Source: Pseudomonas fulva NBRC 16637 = DSM 17717
GTDB taxonomy: Bacteria > Pseudomonadota > Gammaproteobacteria > Pseudomonadales > Pseudomonadaceae
Assembly (NCBI RefSeq): GCF_000730565.1
Contig: NZ_BBIQ01000006.1
Coordinates: forward strand, 168,870-232,869
DNA length: 64,000 bases
Direction: 5' to 3'
The translations under genes and the position numbers were made by a program. The notes below the pieces were generated by a model. That model was not told where the DNA came from and searched no databases. It saw nothing but the letters and a program-made list of their open reading frames with translations. This document shows positions 36,109 to 47,419 of this stretch, in pieces. Numbering within the stretch: the stretch's first letter is position 1; each line of letters opens with the position of its first letter.

Positions 36109-37673
36109 TGACTGCCGCCCTGACCCAGCCGGTGCCGGTACGTTTCGTACCGCGCCGCAAGCGCCCCTCGATCTGGGTGGTGCTGCCCGTGCTTTTCCTG
36201 GTGGCGATGAGCGTACTGCCATTGCTCTACGTGGCCATCAAAGCCTGGGAAGCCGGCTGGCGAGAGGCGCTGTACCTGTTGTGGCGCCCCTACGTATGGG
36301 GGCTGATGCGCAACACCCTGCTGCTGATGGTCGGGGTTACGCTGACCTGTATGGTCGTAGGCCTGGCGCTGGCATGGCTGCTGGAACGCAGCGACCTGCC
36401 CGGGCGCAGGTTGTGGGGGGTGGTGCTGTGCCTGCCCTTTGCCGTGCCGTCGTTCGTCAGCAGCTTTACCTGGGTTTCGCTAAGCTCGGACTTCGAAGGC
36501 TTGGGCGGCGCCATTCTGGTAATGGCCCTGTCCAAGTACCCGCTGATCTTCCTCCCGGTGGCGGCCACTTTACGCAACCTGGACACCTCCCTTGAGGAGT
36601 CGGCGCGCACATTGGGTTGCAGCCGCTGGAGCGTGTACCGGAAAGTCACCCTGCCCTTGCTGTGGCCGTCGATGCTGGGTGGCGCCCTGCTGATCGCCCT
36701 GCACATGCTCGTGGAGTTCGGCGCACTGTCGATTCTGGGCTTGCAGACATTCACCACCGCCATCTACCAGCAGTTCGAGCTGGAATTCAGCAACGCCAAC
36801 GCGGCCATGTTGTCCGCCGTGCTGTTGGCCATGTGCTTGATCATGCTGTGGCTGGAACTGCGGGTACGTGGCAAGGCACGGCATGTACGCATTGGCCAGG
36901 GCGTGGCACGCCGCGCTCAACCTGTAAAGCTGCGTGGCTGGGCGATACCTGCTCAAGTGTTCTGCCTGGGCCTGGCCGTATTGGGCAGCGGTATTCCATT
37001 GGCCATGCTCGGTTACTGGCTCAGTGTGGGTTCATCCGCAGCGTTCCCCATTGCGGATATTTCCAGGGCACTGTTCACATCGCTGTCCGTGTCGCTAGGC
37101 GGCGCCGGTTTCTGCGTCGTGCTGGCTCTGCCGATCAGCTTCCTGGTGGTGCGCTACAAGGGGCGCTTGGCCATCTGGGCAGAACGCCTGCCCTACCTGT
37201 TGCATGCCCTGCCCGGGCTTGTCATTGCCCTGACGCTGGTGTTCTTTGCCCTGCACTACGTGCCGGCGCTGTACCAGACCACGGCGTTACTGCTTCTGGC
37301 CTATGCACTGCTGTTCCTGCCTTTGGCCCAGTCGCCCGTGCGCACGGCCTTGAACAAGGCATCCCCTACGCTGGAAGAGGCGGCACGCACCCTGGGTGCA
37401 AGCAGCTTTGCCGCGTTCTGCAAAGTGACCCTGCCGATCATCTTCCCGGCGATGGCAGCGGCCTTCGCCCTGGTGTTTCTGGACGCCATGAAGGAATTGA
37501 CGGCAACGTTGCTGCTCAGTCCTACCGGCATGACGACCCTTGCCACCGAAGTCTGGGCACACACGGCCAATGTCGAGTTCGCAGCGGCGGCACCCTATGC
37601 GGCGCTGCTGATCGTGGTTTCAGGGTTGCCGGTGTATTTGCTGACAACGCGGATGTACCTGAACCGCGCGTGA
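36108..37673 (+). CDS. Iron-type ABC transporter permease (FbpB-like)
   Basis: This 521-residue protein is a fused permease with two copies of the BPD membrane domain, about twelve spans, and two EAA loops (LEESARTLGCSRWSVYRKVTLPLLWP near 163-188 and LEEAARTLGASSFAAFCKVTLPIIFP near 422-447). This is the FbpB/CysTW-like layout of ferric iron importers. No ATPase gene follows; the next gene is a convergent chemoreceptor. The ATPase must be encoded elsewhere. Confidence 0.9.
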   Translation: MTAALTQPVPVRFVPRRKRPSIWVVLPVLFLVAMSVLPLLYVAIKAWEAGWREALYLLWRPYVWGLMRNTLLLMVGVTLTCMVVGLALAWLLERSDLPGRRLWGVVLCLPFAVPSFVSSFTWVSLSSDFEGLGGAILVMALSKYPLIFLPVAATLRNLDTSLEESARTLGCSRWSVYRKVTLPLLWPSMLGGALLIALHMLVEFGALSILGLQTFTTAIYQQFELEFSNANAAMLSAVLLAMCLIMLWLELRVRGKARHVRIGQGVARRAQPVKLRGWAIPAQVFCLGLAVLGSGIPLAMLGYWLSVGSSAAFPIADISRALFTSLSVSLGGAGFCVVLALPISFLVVRYKGRLAIWAERLPYLLHALPGLVIALTLVFFALHYVPALYQTTALLLLAYALLFLPLAQSPVRTALNKASPTLEEAARTLGASSFAAFCKVTLPIIFPAMAAAFALVFLDAMKELTATLLLSPTGMTTLATEVWAHTANVEFAAAAPYAALLIVVSGLPVYLLTTRMYLNRA

Positions 37674-37687
37674 TGGCCCAAAGCGCA

Positions 37688-39622
37688 TCACGCCCGGAAC
37701 TGGCCCAGACTTGCCCGAAGCTGGGCCGCCAGATCGTCCAGCACCTTGCTGCTTGCCGTGGTCTGCATCACCACTTCGGCTGAACGTTCGGCCTGGGTAT
37801 GAATGTTCTGCACCCGCCCCCGCACGGCCTGCGCCCCGCTCGCCTGCTGCTCAGCTGCGCGAGTGGCCAAGCCTATGGCCGCATGCACCTGCTCCACCGC
37901 AGCCTGTACCGACTGCTGGCGACGCTCGTTGTCACGCAGCACCAGCAGCCCTTCGCTGGCCTTTGTACCCGCCTGACTGATCGTGGCCACCGCCTCCTTC
38001 GCCCCTGCCTGCAGTGCGGCAATATGCGCCTGGATGTCACCGGTGGAGCGTTGCGTCTTGCTCGCCAACGCCCTGACTTCATCCGCCACTACGGCAAAGC
38101 CTCGCCCCGTCTCGCCGGCACGGGCGGCTTCGATGGCGGCGTTGAGGGCCAGCAGGTTGGTTTGCTCGGCAATGCCGTGGATGACCGTCAGCACCACCTC
38201 GATCTGCTCGCTTTGCTTGGCCAGGCGCTCGATGACCTGCGAGCCTGCATCCACCTGCCCGGCCAGGTTTTCGATGAGCCCGGCCAGTTGCGTCGAGGTG
38301 CGACTGTTTTCGTCAGTGGCCTGGCGAATGTCCACCACCTGCTGCAAGGCGGCCTGCATGGCATGGCTCTCGGCCTGGGCTTCTTCAGCCATGCTCGACA
38401 GGTCGCTCAGGCTGGCCGCCACCTCATCACGCTGCAACGCGGCGGCGGCATCGGCGCCTGCGTTGCGCTGGGTCATGGCGCCGATCTCCACACCGGTGCG
38501 CTCGGCCACGTCACCGGCTTCGCGCACGATAGGTTGCAGCTTGTCGACGAAGCGATTGACCGCTGAGGCCATGTCGCCAATCTCGTCGCGGCTGTCCAGG
38601 GGTACCCGCTTGGTCAGGTCGCCTTCGCCCGCTGCCAGGTCATCGAGCGCCGCGATCAACAGACGCAACTTGCTCACCACACGCCGGCCCAGCACTATGG
38701 CCACCACCAACAGCACGCCCAGCCCCACCAGCACCAGGCCCAGGCCGATGCGCCAACGCAATTCTGCCGCCGCATCGCGCACGGTTTGAGCTGTATTGTT
38801 CTGCATGGCCGCGGCGCTGCCTTGCGCAGCCTCCAGGCGTTCACGCAGTGTCTTGCCACTGTCGGCAGCCGCCCCCACCAGGCTGTCGCCAACCAACTGT
38901 TCGCTGCTGGTGATCAAGGCCGCGAAACGTTGGTCCAGAGCGGCCAGCTGCTGATCGATGCCGGCGGTTGAAACACCCATCAGCACCTTGCCGATTTCTG
39001 CCCCATTCGGGTTAATCGACGCTTCGACCATGTACACAGCAGGGTCGCGGCGTGCGGCCTCGATTACTTTGTCCAGCGCCCGCTCCCCTTGCCCCTTCTC
39101 GAGCAATGCCTGGTTGATTGGGTTCTGTCGGTTCAGGTAGCGGGTCAGGTGCTGGCCTTCTGCATCGTCATAAATCACGAACAGAACGTTGGGATTGCGC
39201 TGCGCCCGTCGGGCGAAATCCGATAACACCGGCACATCCTTGTCCCAGATGGCGCGCGGCGCCACCGAGGCCAGCAACTCTGCCATGTCGTTGGCGGACT
39301 CTTTCAAGGTGCCTTCGAGGGTCTCGCGCAGTTGCTGCTGCTCGGCCTGCAGGCGTGTCGAGAGCCCTGCACTCAAGCGTTGGCGAGTGCTGGCAGACAA
39401 GCCATCGAGGCCTGCGCGCACCTCCTGGCCGGCTTGTTCCAGATCAGTCGTGAGTTGTTGGCTGTCATGCCCAAGGCGTTGGGCCAGTTCGCGCTCAAGG
39501 GCCGAAACCGTGCTTCGTGTCAGGGCAACGGCCACCAGCACCTGCACCAAAAGGGCGATACCCAAGGCCACAAAAACAGGCCGCAATAGGCGGCTTCGTA
39601 ACAGCGAAAGGATGGCAGACAC
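37688..39622 (-). CDS. Methyl-accepting chemotaxis protein
   Basis: This 644-residue transducer has a first membrane span at about 13-33, a periplasmic sensory region (about 34-285) that includes [29 protein letters not shown], a second span, a HAMP domain, and the cytoplasmic signalling domain with the conserved tip [20 protein letters not shown]. The ligand is unknown. The start is GTG at 39622, preceded by GAGGG; the frame further upstream is open but has no suitable start. Confidence 0.92.
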   Translation of the reverse strand: MSAILSLLRSRLLRPVFVALGIALLVQVLVAVALTRSTVSALERELAQRLGHDSQQLTTDLEQAGQEVRAGLDGLSASTRQRLSAGLSTRLQAEQQQLRETLEGTLKESANDMAELLASVAPRAIWDKDVPVLSDFARRAQRNPNVLFVIYDDAEGQHLTRYLNRQNPINQALLEKGQGERALDKVIEAARRDPAVYMVEASINPNGAEIGKVLMGVSTAGIDQQLAALDQRFAALITSSEQLVGDSLVGAAADSGKTLRERLEAAQGSAAAMQNNTAQTVRDAAAELRWRIGLGLVLVGLGVLLVVAIVLGRRVVSKLRLLIAALDDLAAGEGDLTKRVPLDSRDEIGDMASAVNRFVDKLQPIVREAGDVAERTGVEIGAMTQRNAGADAAAALQRDEVAASLSDLSSMAEEAQAESHAMQAALQQVVDIRQATDENSRTSTQLAGLIENLAGQVDAGSQVIERLAKQSEQIEVVLTVIHGIAEQTNLLALNAAIEAARAGETGRGFAVVADEVRALASKTQRSTGDIQAHIAALQAGAKEAVATISQAGTKASEGLLVLRDNERRQQSVQAAVEQVHAAIGLATRAAEQQASGAQAVRGRVQNIHTQAERSAEVVMQTTASSKVLDDLAAQLRASLGQFRA

Positions 39623-39753
39623 GGTAAAACCCTCGTGTTTTCTGGCGCCATTACTTTGATGGCATCGACAGACAATTCTTACAGCAAGGGTTATGCCGGT
39701 AGCAGCGGGGATACACGCCAAGCTCAAGCAATACGAGCTTCGTACCCACAATG

Positions 39754-39787
39754 AAAAACGCCGCGACCCCTGTTCAGGGCCACGGCG
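39754..39787 (-). terminator. Intrinsic terminator after purA
   Basis: On the minus strand an imperfect stem CGCCGTGGCCCTG / CAGGGGTCGCGGCG with a short loop is followed by TTTTTC. It lies just after the purA stop and ends the long leftward operon. Confidence 0.7.
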
Positions 39788-39809
39788 TCAGATCAGCCTG
39801 GAGGGCAGA

Positions 39810-41117
<1,308 letters not shown>

Positions 41118-41158
41118 TCACGCAAACTTGGTTGCCGGCCTGTTGCCGACGCAGAAAC

Positions 41159-42346
41159 TCACTGGGCCAGCGGCAGAACCTGCCAGCGCCCGTCTTGCTG
41201 AATCAATTGACGATCACAATCCGCTTCAAGGGCAGCACTCAGCGGCTGACCAGGCAGGGCCTGGACCACACGCTGGCCCTCGTTGCGCAACTGGCAGACA
41301 TGCTGCCATAGGGCCGCATCGCCACTGTCCGGCATCCAGATGCCGCCCGTGGGCAGTACGACCTCCGCTCGCCCCAGTGTGACCAGGGTCTTCAAATCCG
41401 TGGAGAAACCGGTAGCCGGGCGCGCCCGGCCAAAGTCGGCGCCGATGTCGTCATAACGGCCGCCTTGGGCAATCGACTGCCCTTCACCTGGTACGAACAC
41501 CGCAAACACCACGCCCGTGTGGTAGTTGTAACCGCGCAGCTCACCCAGGTCGAAGTACAACGGCAACTGCGGGTAACGGGCGGCCAGCCGATCGGCGATG
41601 GCCAGCAAATCGTCCAGGGCCGCCAGCACGCTGGCAGGTGCACGACCCAGGCGTACGCGGGCCTCGGCCAGGACTTCCCTGCCGCCGCATAGCTCGACCA
41701 GGGCTCGCAACATGTTGCCCACATCGTTTGGCACGTCGGCCGTCAGCGCCTGCACTTCGTCGACCGCCTTACGTTGCAGGGCGTCGAACAACTGCTGCTC
41801 GACCGCGCCCGACAGACCGGCGGCCCGAGCCAACCCACGGTAGATACCCACATGGCCCAGGTCCATGTGGACATCAGGCACATCGGCCAACTGCAACGTG
41901 GCGAGCATCAGGCTGATGACTTCCACATCGCTGGTGGGGCTGGCATCGCCATACAGTTCGGCACCCAGCTGGATAGGGCTGCGCGAGGTGGACAAGGCAC
42001 GCGGCTGGGCATGCAGCACACTGCCGGCGTAGCACAACCGGCTTGGGCCTTCACGGCGCAGGGTATGGGCGTCGATGCGCGCAACCTGCGGCGTGAAGTC
42101 GGCACGAAAGCCCATCAGGCGGCCGGACTGCGGGTCTACTACCTTGAAGGTACGCTGATCCAGGTCCTGGCCGGCGCCGGTGAGCAGCGACTCCAGGTAC
42201 TCGATATGCGGGGTGACGACCAGTTCGTAACCCCAACTCTGGAACAGGTCCAACACCTGGCGACGCGCGATCTCGATACGCGCAGCCTCAGGTGGCAGTA
42301 CTTCCTCGATGCCATCTGGCAGCAGCCAGCGGTCTACCGTTGCCAT
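41159..42346 (-). CDS. hisZ: ATP phosphoribosyltransferase regulatory subunit HisZ
   Basis: This 395-residue histidyl-tRNA synthetase paralogue lacks the C-terminal anticodon-binding domain. It pairs with the short-form HisG to make the first enzyme of histidine biosynthesis and gives it feedback control. [20 protein letters not shown], the class II motif 2 region ([14 protein letters not shown]) and [18 protein letters not shown] fit HisZ. It starts after the hflC terminator and may have its own promoter with purA. Confidence 0.94.
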   Translation of the reverse strand: MATVDRWLLPDGIEEVLPPEAARIEIARRQVLDLFQSWGYELVVTPHIEYLESLLTGAGQDLDQRTFKVVDPQSGRLMGFRADFTPQVARIDAHTLRREGPSRLCYAGSVLHAQPRALSTSRSPIQLGAELYGDASPTSDVEVISLMLATLQLADVPDVHMDLGHVGIYRGLARAAGLSGAVEQQLFDALQRKAVDEVQALTADVPNDVGNMLRALVELCGGREVLAEARVRLGRAPASVLAALDDLLAIADRLAARYPQLPLYFDLGELRGYNYHTGVVFAVFVPGEGQSIAQGGRYDDIGADFGRARPATGFSTDLKTLVTLGRAEVVLPTGGIWMPDSGDAALWQHVCQLRNEGQRVVQALPGQPLSAALEADCDRQLIQQDGRWQVLPLAQ

Positions 42347-42524
42347 TACGCCTTTTCCCCTCTGGTCCGGGCGGCCGCCAGCAGGCCGGCCGTCAGTAAA
42401 GCAGGTATCGCGCACAGCAACGGGCAGCACTGATCCCAGCGCAGCCACCGTACCCGATACCCTCGAATTGCCTTGCGAACGTGTCAAAAGCGGACCGACA
42501 CCGGGCCGATCAACCTTGCAGACG

Positions 42525-42550
42525 CAAAAAAGCCGGGAAATTTCCCGGCT
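42525..42550 (-). terminator. Intrinsic terminator after hflC
   Basis: On the minus strand AGCCGGGAAA/TTTCCCGGCT is a perfect 20-base palindrome followed by TTTTTG. It separates hflKC from hisZ-purA. Confidence 0.88.
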
Positions 42551-42633
42551 GACTCATCATACACCCCTTTTGATTCGGGATGCACCCTGCCTGGCGTTTT
42601 AGCTGCCAGGCGGGGCGCCTGCCCGAATTCGAC

Positions 42634-43503
42634 TCAGGGCCTGCTCTTGTCCATGAAGCGGAAGAACTCGTTCTTCGGATCCAGGACCAGCACGTCGCTC
42701 TTGCTGGAGAAGCTCTCGCGGTAGGCTTGCAGGCTACGGTAGAACGCATAGAAATCAGCGTCCTGCGTGTAGGCCTTGGCGTAGATGGAAGCCGCCTGGG
42801 CATCACCGTCACCGCGGGTCTCTTCAGCTTCGCGATAGGCCTCGGCCAGCAGCACACGGCGCTGACGATCGGCGTCTGCACGAATACCTTCAGCCAGCTC
42901 GTTACCCTTGGCCCGGTGCTCGCGCGCCTCGCGCTCACGCTCGGTGCTCATGCGGTCGAACACGCTGCGGTTGACTTCCTTGGGCAGGTCGATGGCCTTG
43001 ACGCGGACGTCGACGACCTCGATACCCAGCTCCTTGTTGGCCATGCGGTTCAGCGAAGCGGTGATGTCGGCCATCAACGCGTCACGCTCACCCGACACCA
43101 CCTCGTGCAAGGTGCGCTTGCCGAACTGGTCACGCAGGCCGCTTTCCAGACGACGGGACAGACGCTCGTCAGCAATCTGCTTCATGCCGGAGGTGGCCGT
43201 GTAGAAGCGCTCGGCATCCTTGACGCGCCATTTGGCATAGGCGTCGACCATCACCGCTTTCTTCTCCAGGGTCAGGAACCGCTGGGTAGGCGCGTCGAGG
43301 GTCATCAGGCGGGCGTCGAACTTGCGTACCTGGTTCACGTACGGCACTTTCACGTGCAGCCCTGGCTGGACATCGGCCTGGACGACCTTACCGAAGCGCA
43401 GCAGAACTGCACGTTCGGTCTGGGACACGATGTAGAAGCTGTTCCAGGCCACGATGGCCAGAACCACGGCGGCGATCAGGGCGATCAGCGATCGGTTGCT
43501 CAT
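42634..43503 (-). CDS. hflC: Protease modulator HflC
   Basis: This 289-residue SPFH/prohibitin-family protein has one N-terminal membrane anchor (SLIALIAAVVLAIVAWNSFY) and a Glu/Ala-rich coiled coil near 185-250. HflC and HflK form a large complex that surrounds the FtsH protease and regulates it. The ATG overlaps the hflK stop by one base. Confidence 0.96.
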   Translation of the reverse strand: MSNRSLIALIAAVVLAIVAWNSFYIVSQTERAVLLRFGKVVQADVQPGLHVKVPYVNQVRKFDARLMTLDAPTQRFLTLEKKAVMVDAYAKWRVKDAERFYTATSGMKQIADERLSRRLESGLRDQFGKRTLHEVVSGERDALMADITASLNRMANKELGIEVVDVRVKAIDLPKEVNRSVFDRMSTEREREAREHRAKGNELAEGIRADADRQRRVLLAEAYREAEETRGDGDAQAASIYAKAYTQDADFYAFYRSLQAYRESFSSKSDVLVLDPKNEFFRFMDKSRP

Positions 43504-44681
43504 CAGCGGCTCTCCCTAGTGCGCAGCGGCTGCTGTTGCTGTTGCGTGTCCTGCGCCGAGCGCGCGGCCGCAGCGTCGTTGGCCGACGATACGCCGCTTG
43601 CAGGCGCGGACGGGTTGCGGCTGCCTTCGACCATCTTGTCCAGCGGCAGGTAGAGCAGGTTGTTCTGCCCGTCCTTGGTCGCCACCATGACCTTGCTCGA
43701 ATTGCTATACACCGCCTGCATGGTTTCCAGGTACAGGCGCTGACGGGTCACGTCAGGTGCCTTGCGGTACTCGGTGACCAGCTTGGTGAAGCGGTCGGCC
43801 TCACCTTTGGCTCGGGCAATGACTTCATCGCGGTAGCCGTTGGCGTCTTCGATGATGCGCTGAGCCTGACCACGGGCTTCAGGCACCACGCCATTGGCGT
43901 AGGACTCGGCCTGGTTGCGGGCACGCTGCTCGTCTTCGCGGGCCCGGATCACGTCATCGAAGGCTTCCTGCACTTCACGCGGGGCTGCCGCGCTCTGCAC
44001 GTTGACCTGGGTAACGGTGATACCGGTGCGGTAGTTGTCGAGGAAACGCTGCAGACGTTCGCGGATGTCCACGGCCATCTGTTCACGACCTTCGGTCAAC
44101 ACCTGGTCCATGGACGTAGAGCCCACCACGTGACGCAGGGCGCTGTCGGTCGCATGCTGCAGGCTGACCTCGGGCTGGTCGACGTTGAGCACGAAGTCCT
44201 GCAGGTTGCTGATCTTGTACTGGACGGTCAGCGGCACCTCGACGATGTTCTCGTCTTCGGTCAGCATCTGGCCCTGCTTGGTGTAGGCCCGCTCGCGCGT
44301 GACGTTTTCCATGTACTTGCGATCGATCGGCGGGAAGTAGATGTTCAGGCCGGGACCGACCGTCTCATAATACTTGCCGAAGCGCAGCACGACGGCTTGC
44401 TCCTGCTCGTCGACGACATACACGGCGCTGTACAGCCAGATGGCCGCCAGCACTGCCAGGCCGATGGCCAGCAGCCCCAGGCCGCCGCCCTTGCCGACAT
44501 TGCGGTCACCGCCACCCCGTTTCTTGCCACCACCGAACATGCCGTTGAGGCTGTCCTGCAGTTTGCGGAAGGCCTCGTCCAGATCCGGCGGACCTTTTTT
44601 GTCGCCGCCACCACCGCCACCGCGGCGGCCGCCCCAGGGATCCTGATTGTTCGAGTTGCCACCCGGCTCGTTCCAAGCCAT
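43503..44681 (-). CDS. hflK: Protease modulator HflK
   Basis: This 392-residue partner of HflC has the Gly-rich N-terminus (NNQDPWGGRRGGGGGGDKK), a membrane span near 78-98, the SPFH domain and a C-terminal coiled coil. ATG at 44681 (MAWNEPGGNSNN) is the family start. The C-terminal tail is low in complexity with a short polyglutamine run. Confidence 0.96.
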   Translation of the reverse strand: MAWNEPGGNSNNQDPWGGRRGGGGGGDKKGPPDLDEAFRKLQDSLNGMFGGGKKRGGGDRNVGKGGGLGLLAIGLAVLAAIWLYSAVYVVDEQEQAVVLRFGKYYETVGPGLNIYFPPIDRKYMENVTRERAYTKQGQMLTEDENIVEVPLTVQYKISNLQDFVLNVDQPEVSLQHATDSALRHVVGSTSMDQVLTEGREQMAVDIRERLQRFLDNYRTGITVTQVNVQSAAAPREVQEAFDDVIRAREDEQRARNQAESYANGVVPEARGQAQRIIEDANGYRDEVIARAKGEADRFTKLVTEYRKAPDVTRQRLYLETMQAVYSNSSKVMVATKDGQNNLLYLPLDKMVEGSRNPSAPASGVSSANDAAAARSAQDTQQQQQPLRTRESR

Positions 44682-44777
44682 AGCGCTCTCCATCTGATAA
44701 AGCAAAGACGCGCCCACGGCGCGCCGTCCAATGCTACAGAATGCCTGTCACTGCTGCCCGACGACCTCGTGGGGCAT

Positions 44778-46079
44778 TTATTGCAAAGTGTGTTGCTCGA
44801 CAAACACTTGCGGCTCCATGCCTTCACGGCTGACCAGGCGATTGAGTTCGACCCTGGGCAGACGCACGCTCAGCAGGCTGCGCCCTTCTTCATCATGCGC
44901 TTCACTCTGCACCGCGCCCAAGTCAAAGAATTGCGCGCGCAGGCGAGCAAAACGTTGTTCCAGGCACAAGGTGCCGACAAACAGATCATCACCCAGCAAC
45001 TCGGCAATCGCCTGGCCAACCAGCTCCAGGCCACGCCCGTCACGTGCCGAAACCCAGACCCGCTCCGGCTTGCCGTCGGCGTTGCGCTGGATCTGCGGCT
45101 CGACCTCTTCGAGCAGGTCGAGTTTGTTATACACCTCGAGGATCGGCAAGCCTTCAGCGCCAATCTCGCCCAATACTGCCAGCACCTGCTCGATCTGCTC
45201 CATGCGCTCGGGCTCATGGGCATCGATCACGTGCAGCAGCAGGTCGGAGTTGCTCGACTCCTCGAGCGTAGCTCGAAACGCCTCGACCAGCTTGTGCGGC
45301 AGGTGCCGGATGAAGCCCACGGTATCGGCCAGCACGATAGGCCCCAGGTCGTTGAGCTCAAGCCGACGCAGCGTCGGGTCGAGGGTAGCGAACAACTGGT
45401 CGGCCGCGTACACCTGCGACTGGGTCAGGGCGTTGAACAACGTGGACTTGCCGGCGTTGGTGTAGCCCACCAGCGAGACCGACGGGATGTCCGCACGCTT
45501 ACGCCCGCGACGCGCCTGTTCACGCTGGCTGCGCACTTTCTCGAGGCGGGACTTGATCTGCCGGATGCGCACGCGCAGCAGGCGACGGTCGGTTTCGAGC
45601 TGAGTTTCACCCGGCCCCCGCAGGCCAATACCCCCTTTTTGTCGCTCAAGGTGGGTCCAGCCGCGTACCAGCCGCGTACTCATGTGCTCAAGCTGGGCCA
45701 GTTCGACCTGCAGCTTGCCTTCGTGGGTACGTGCGCGCTGAGCGAAGATATCCAGAATCAGCCCGGTCCTGTCGAGCACACGGCACTCGAACACGCGTTC
45801 GAGGTTGCGCTCCTGGCTGGGCGTGAGGGTGTGATTGAAAATCACCAGGTCTACCTGCTCGGCATGGACACGGTCGTGCAACTCCTCGACCTTGCCACTG
45901 CCAATCAGGTACTTGGCCGAGGGCTGATGCCTCGTGACCGTTACCAGCGAGACGATGTCGGCACCGGCCGACAACGCGAGTTCCTGAAACTCCTGCGGGT
46001 CTTCGCGCGCCTCAGGGTTCTGACCTTCCAAGTGAACGAGCAGCGCGCGTTCACCACCACCGTGGCGCTCAAAGAACAA
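44778..46079 (-). CDS. hflX: Ribosome-dissociating GTPase HflX
   Basis: This 433-residue GTPase splits stalled or stressed ribosomes. It has the HflX N-terminal domain with the Gly-rich linker (GGIGLRGPGETQLETDRR), then G1 GYTNAGKS, G3 DTVGF and G4 NKLD. It starts 12 bp after hfq. Confidence 0.96.
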   Translation of the reverse strand: MFFERHGGGERALLVHLEGQNPEAREDPQEFQELALSAGADIVSLVTVTRHQPSAKYLIGSGKVEELHDRVHAEQVDLVIFNHTLTPSQERNLERVFECRVLDRTGLILDIFAQRARTHEGKLQVELAQLEHMSTRLVRGWTHLERQKGGIGLRGPGETQLETDRRLLRVRIRQIKSRLEKVRSQREQARRGRKRADIPSVSLVGYTNAGKSTLFNALTQSQVYAADQLFATLDPTLRRLELNDLGPIVLADTVGFIRHLPHKLVEAFRATLEESSNSDLLLHVIDAHEPERMEQIEQVLAVLGEIGAEGLPILEVYNKLDLLEEVEPQIQRNADGKPERVWVSARDGRGLELVGQAIAELLGDDLFVGTLCLEQRFARLRAQFFDLGAVQSEAHDEEGRSLLSVRLPRVELNRLVSREGMEPQVFVEQHTLQ

Positions 46080-46091
46080 TGCAGGCTCCTA

Positions 46092-46352
46092 TCAGGCGTT
46101 GCCTGGCTCGCTGTCGCCGTGATCGGAATCGGACGGGCTTGGCAGACGAACCGGGCGGGCAGGTACAACAGTGGAAATGGCGTGCTTGTAGACCATCTGG
46201 CTGACGGTGTTCTTCAGCAGTACCACGAACTGGTCGAACGACTCGATCGAGCCTTGCAGCTTGATGCCGTTGACCAGGTAGATCGAAACCGGAACCTTTT
46301 CTTTTCTCAAGGTATTCAGGTAAGGGTCTTGTAGCGAATGCCCTTTTGACAT
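46092..46352 (-). CDS. hfq: RNA chaperone Hfq
   Basis: This 86-residue Sm-like protein forms a hexamer that joins small RNAs to mRNAs and, in Pseudomonas, works with Crc in catabolite repression. The core [20 protein letters not shown] and the Sm2 motif [10 protein letters not shown] are unchanged from the family. The C-terminal tail ([16 protein letters not shown]) is short and acidic. CAGGAG precedes the ATG at 46352. Confidence 0.98.
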   Translation of the reverse strand: MSKGHSLQDPYLNTLRKEKVPVSIYLVNGIKLQGSIESFDQFVVLLKNTVSQMVYKHAISTVVPARPVRLPSPSDSDHGDSEPGNA

Positions 46353-46446
46353 ATGCCGCACTCCTGTAAGGATAAATAATTGGAAAATCTGAAAAAACGA
46401 TAAGTAAGGCCGGCTTTCACAAGGATAGACGGCAATCAGCAGGGAC

Positions 46447-47418
46447 TCAGCTCAATATGGAGACGGCCCCAAGGTATTTCAAGGTGCGGGACAGATTGTC
46501 GCAGGCCAGGCTGTCGAGCCAATGCACGCCTGGCCAGCCACGCAGCCAGGTGAATTGCCGCTTGGCCAGCTGCCTGGTCGCGATGATACCGCGTTCACGC
46601 ATCTCATTCTCAGTCAGCTGGCCGTCCAGGTAATCCCAGACCTGCCGATAGCCCACTGCCCGTATAGACGGCAGCCCGGCGTGCAAGTCACTTCTGGCTC
46701 GCAGCAATCGGACCTCGTCGACAAAGCCCTGTTCCAACATCTGTGAAAATCGTAACGCAATTCGCTGATGCAGAATGTGACGATCTGTAGGCGCAATCGC
46801 AAGACTGGCGACAGTATAGGGCAAATGACCGCAGGCGCTTGCGTCTACACCGCTACTTTCAGCCAATTGACGCTGGCGATGGGCCGTCATGCTTTGCCCG
46901 CTGACCCGGTACACCTCCAGCGCCCGGATCAACCGCTGCGGATCGTTGGGATGAATGCGCGCGGCCGACTCCGGATCGACCTCAGCCAACTGCCGATGCA
47001 GCGCTGCCAGGCCCTCGGCCTCGGCCAGAGCCTCGAGCTCGGCCCTGACCTGGGCATCGGCCGCCGGCATGTCGGCCAGCCCCTCGGTCAACGCCTTGTA
47101 ATAGAGCATGGTCCCGCCCACCAGCAAGGGGATGTTGCCACGTGCGGTGATCTCGGCCATCACGCGCAAGGCGTCGGCACGAAACTGCGCTGCCGAGTAG
47201 GCTTCGGCCGGGTCGCGGATGTCGATCAGGTGGTGCGGGTGGGCAGCCAGGACGACCTTCGAGGGCTTTGCCGAACCAATGTCCATGCCCCGATAGACCA
47301 GGGCAGAATCAACGCTCACCAGTTCGCAGGGCAAGACCTTGCTCAGCTCGATGGCCAGGTCGGTCTTGCCCGACGCGGTCGGGCCCATCAGGAATATTGC
47401 AGGGGGCTTGCCACTCAT
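46447..47418 (-). CDS. miaA: tRNA dimethylallyltransferase MiaA
   Basis: This 323-residue enzyme adds a dimethylallyl group to A37 of tRNAs that read UNN codons. The P-loop GPTASGKT is at about 11-18, followed by [18 protein letters not shown]. The ATG lies one base after the mutL stop. Confidence 0.96.
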   Translation of the reverse strand: MSGKPPAIFLMGPTASGKTDLAIELSKVLPCELVSVDSALVYRGMDIGSAKPSKVVLAAHPHHLIDIRDPAEAYSAAQFRADALRVMAEITARGNIPLLVGGTMLYYKALTEGLADMPAADAQVRAELEALAEAEGLAALHRQLAEVDPESAARIHPNDPQRLIRALEVYRVSGQSMTAHRQRQLAESSGVDASACGHLPYTVASLAIAPTDRHILHQRIALRFSQMLEQGFVDEVRLLRARSDLHAGLPSIRAVGYRQVWDYLDGQLTENEMRERGIIATRQLAKRQFTWLRGWPGVHWLDSLACDNLSRTLKYLGAVSILS

Positions 47419-47419
47419 G

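Noticed and set aside
43536..46334. Open frame of 932 codons on the plus strand, antisense to hflK, hflX and hfq
   Set aside because: The sense genes are well known and complete; the antisense product has no recognisable domain.
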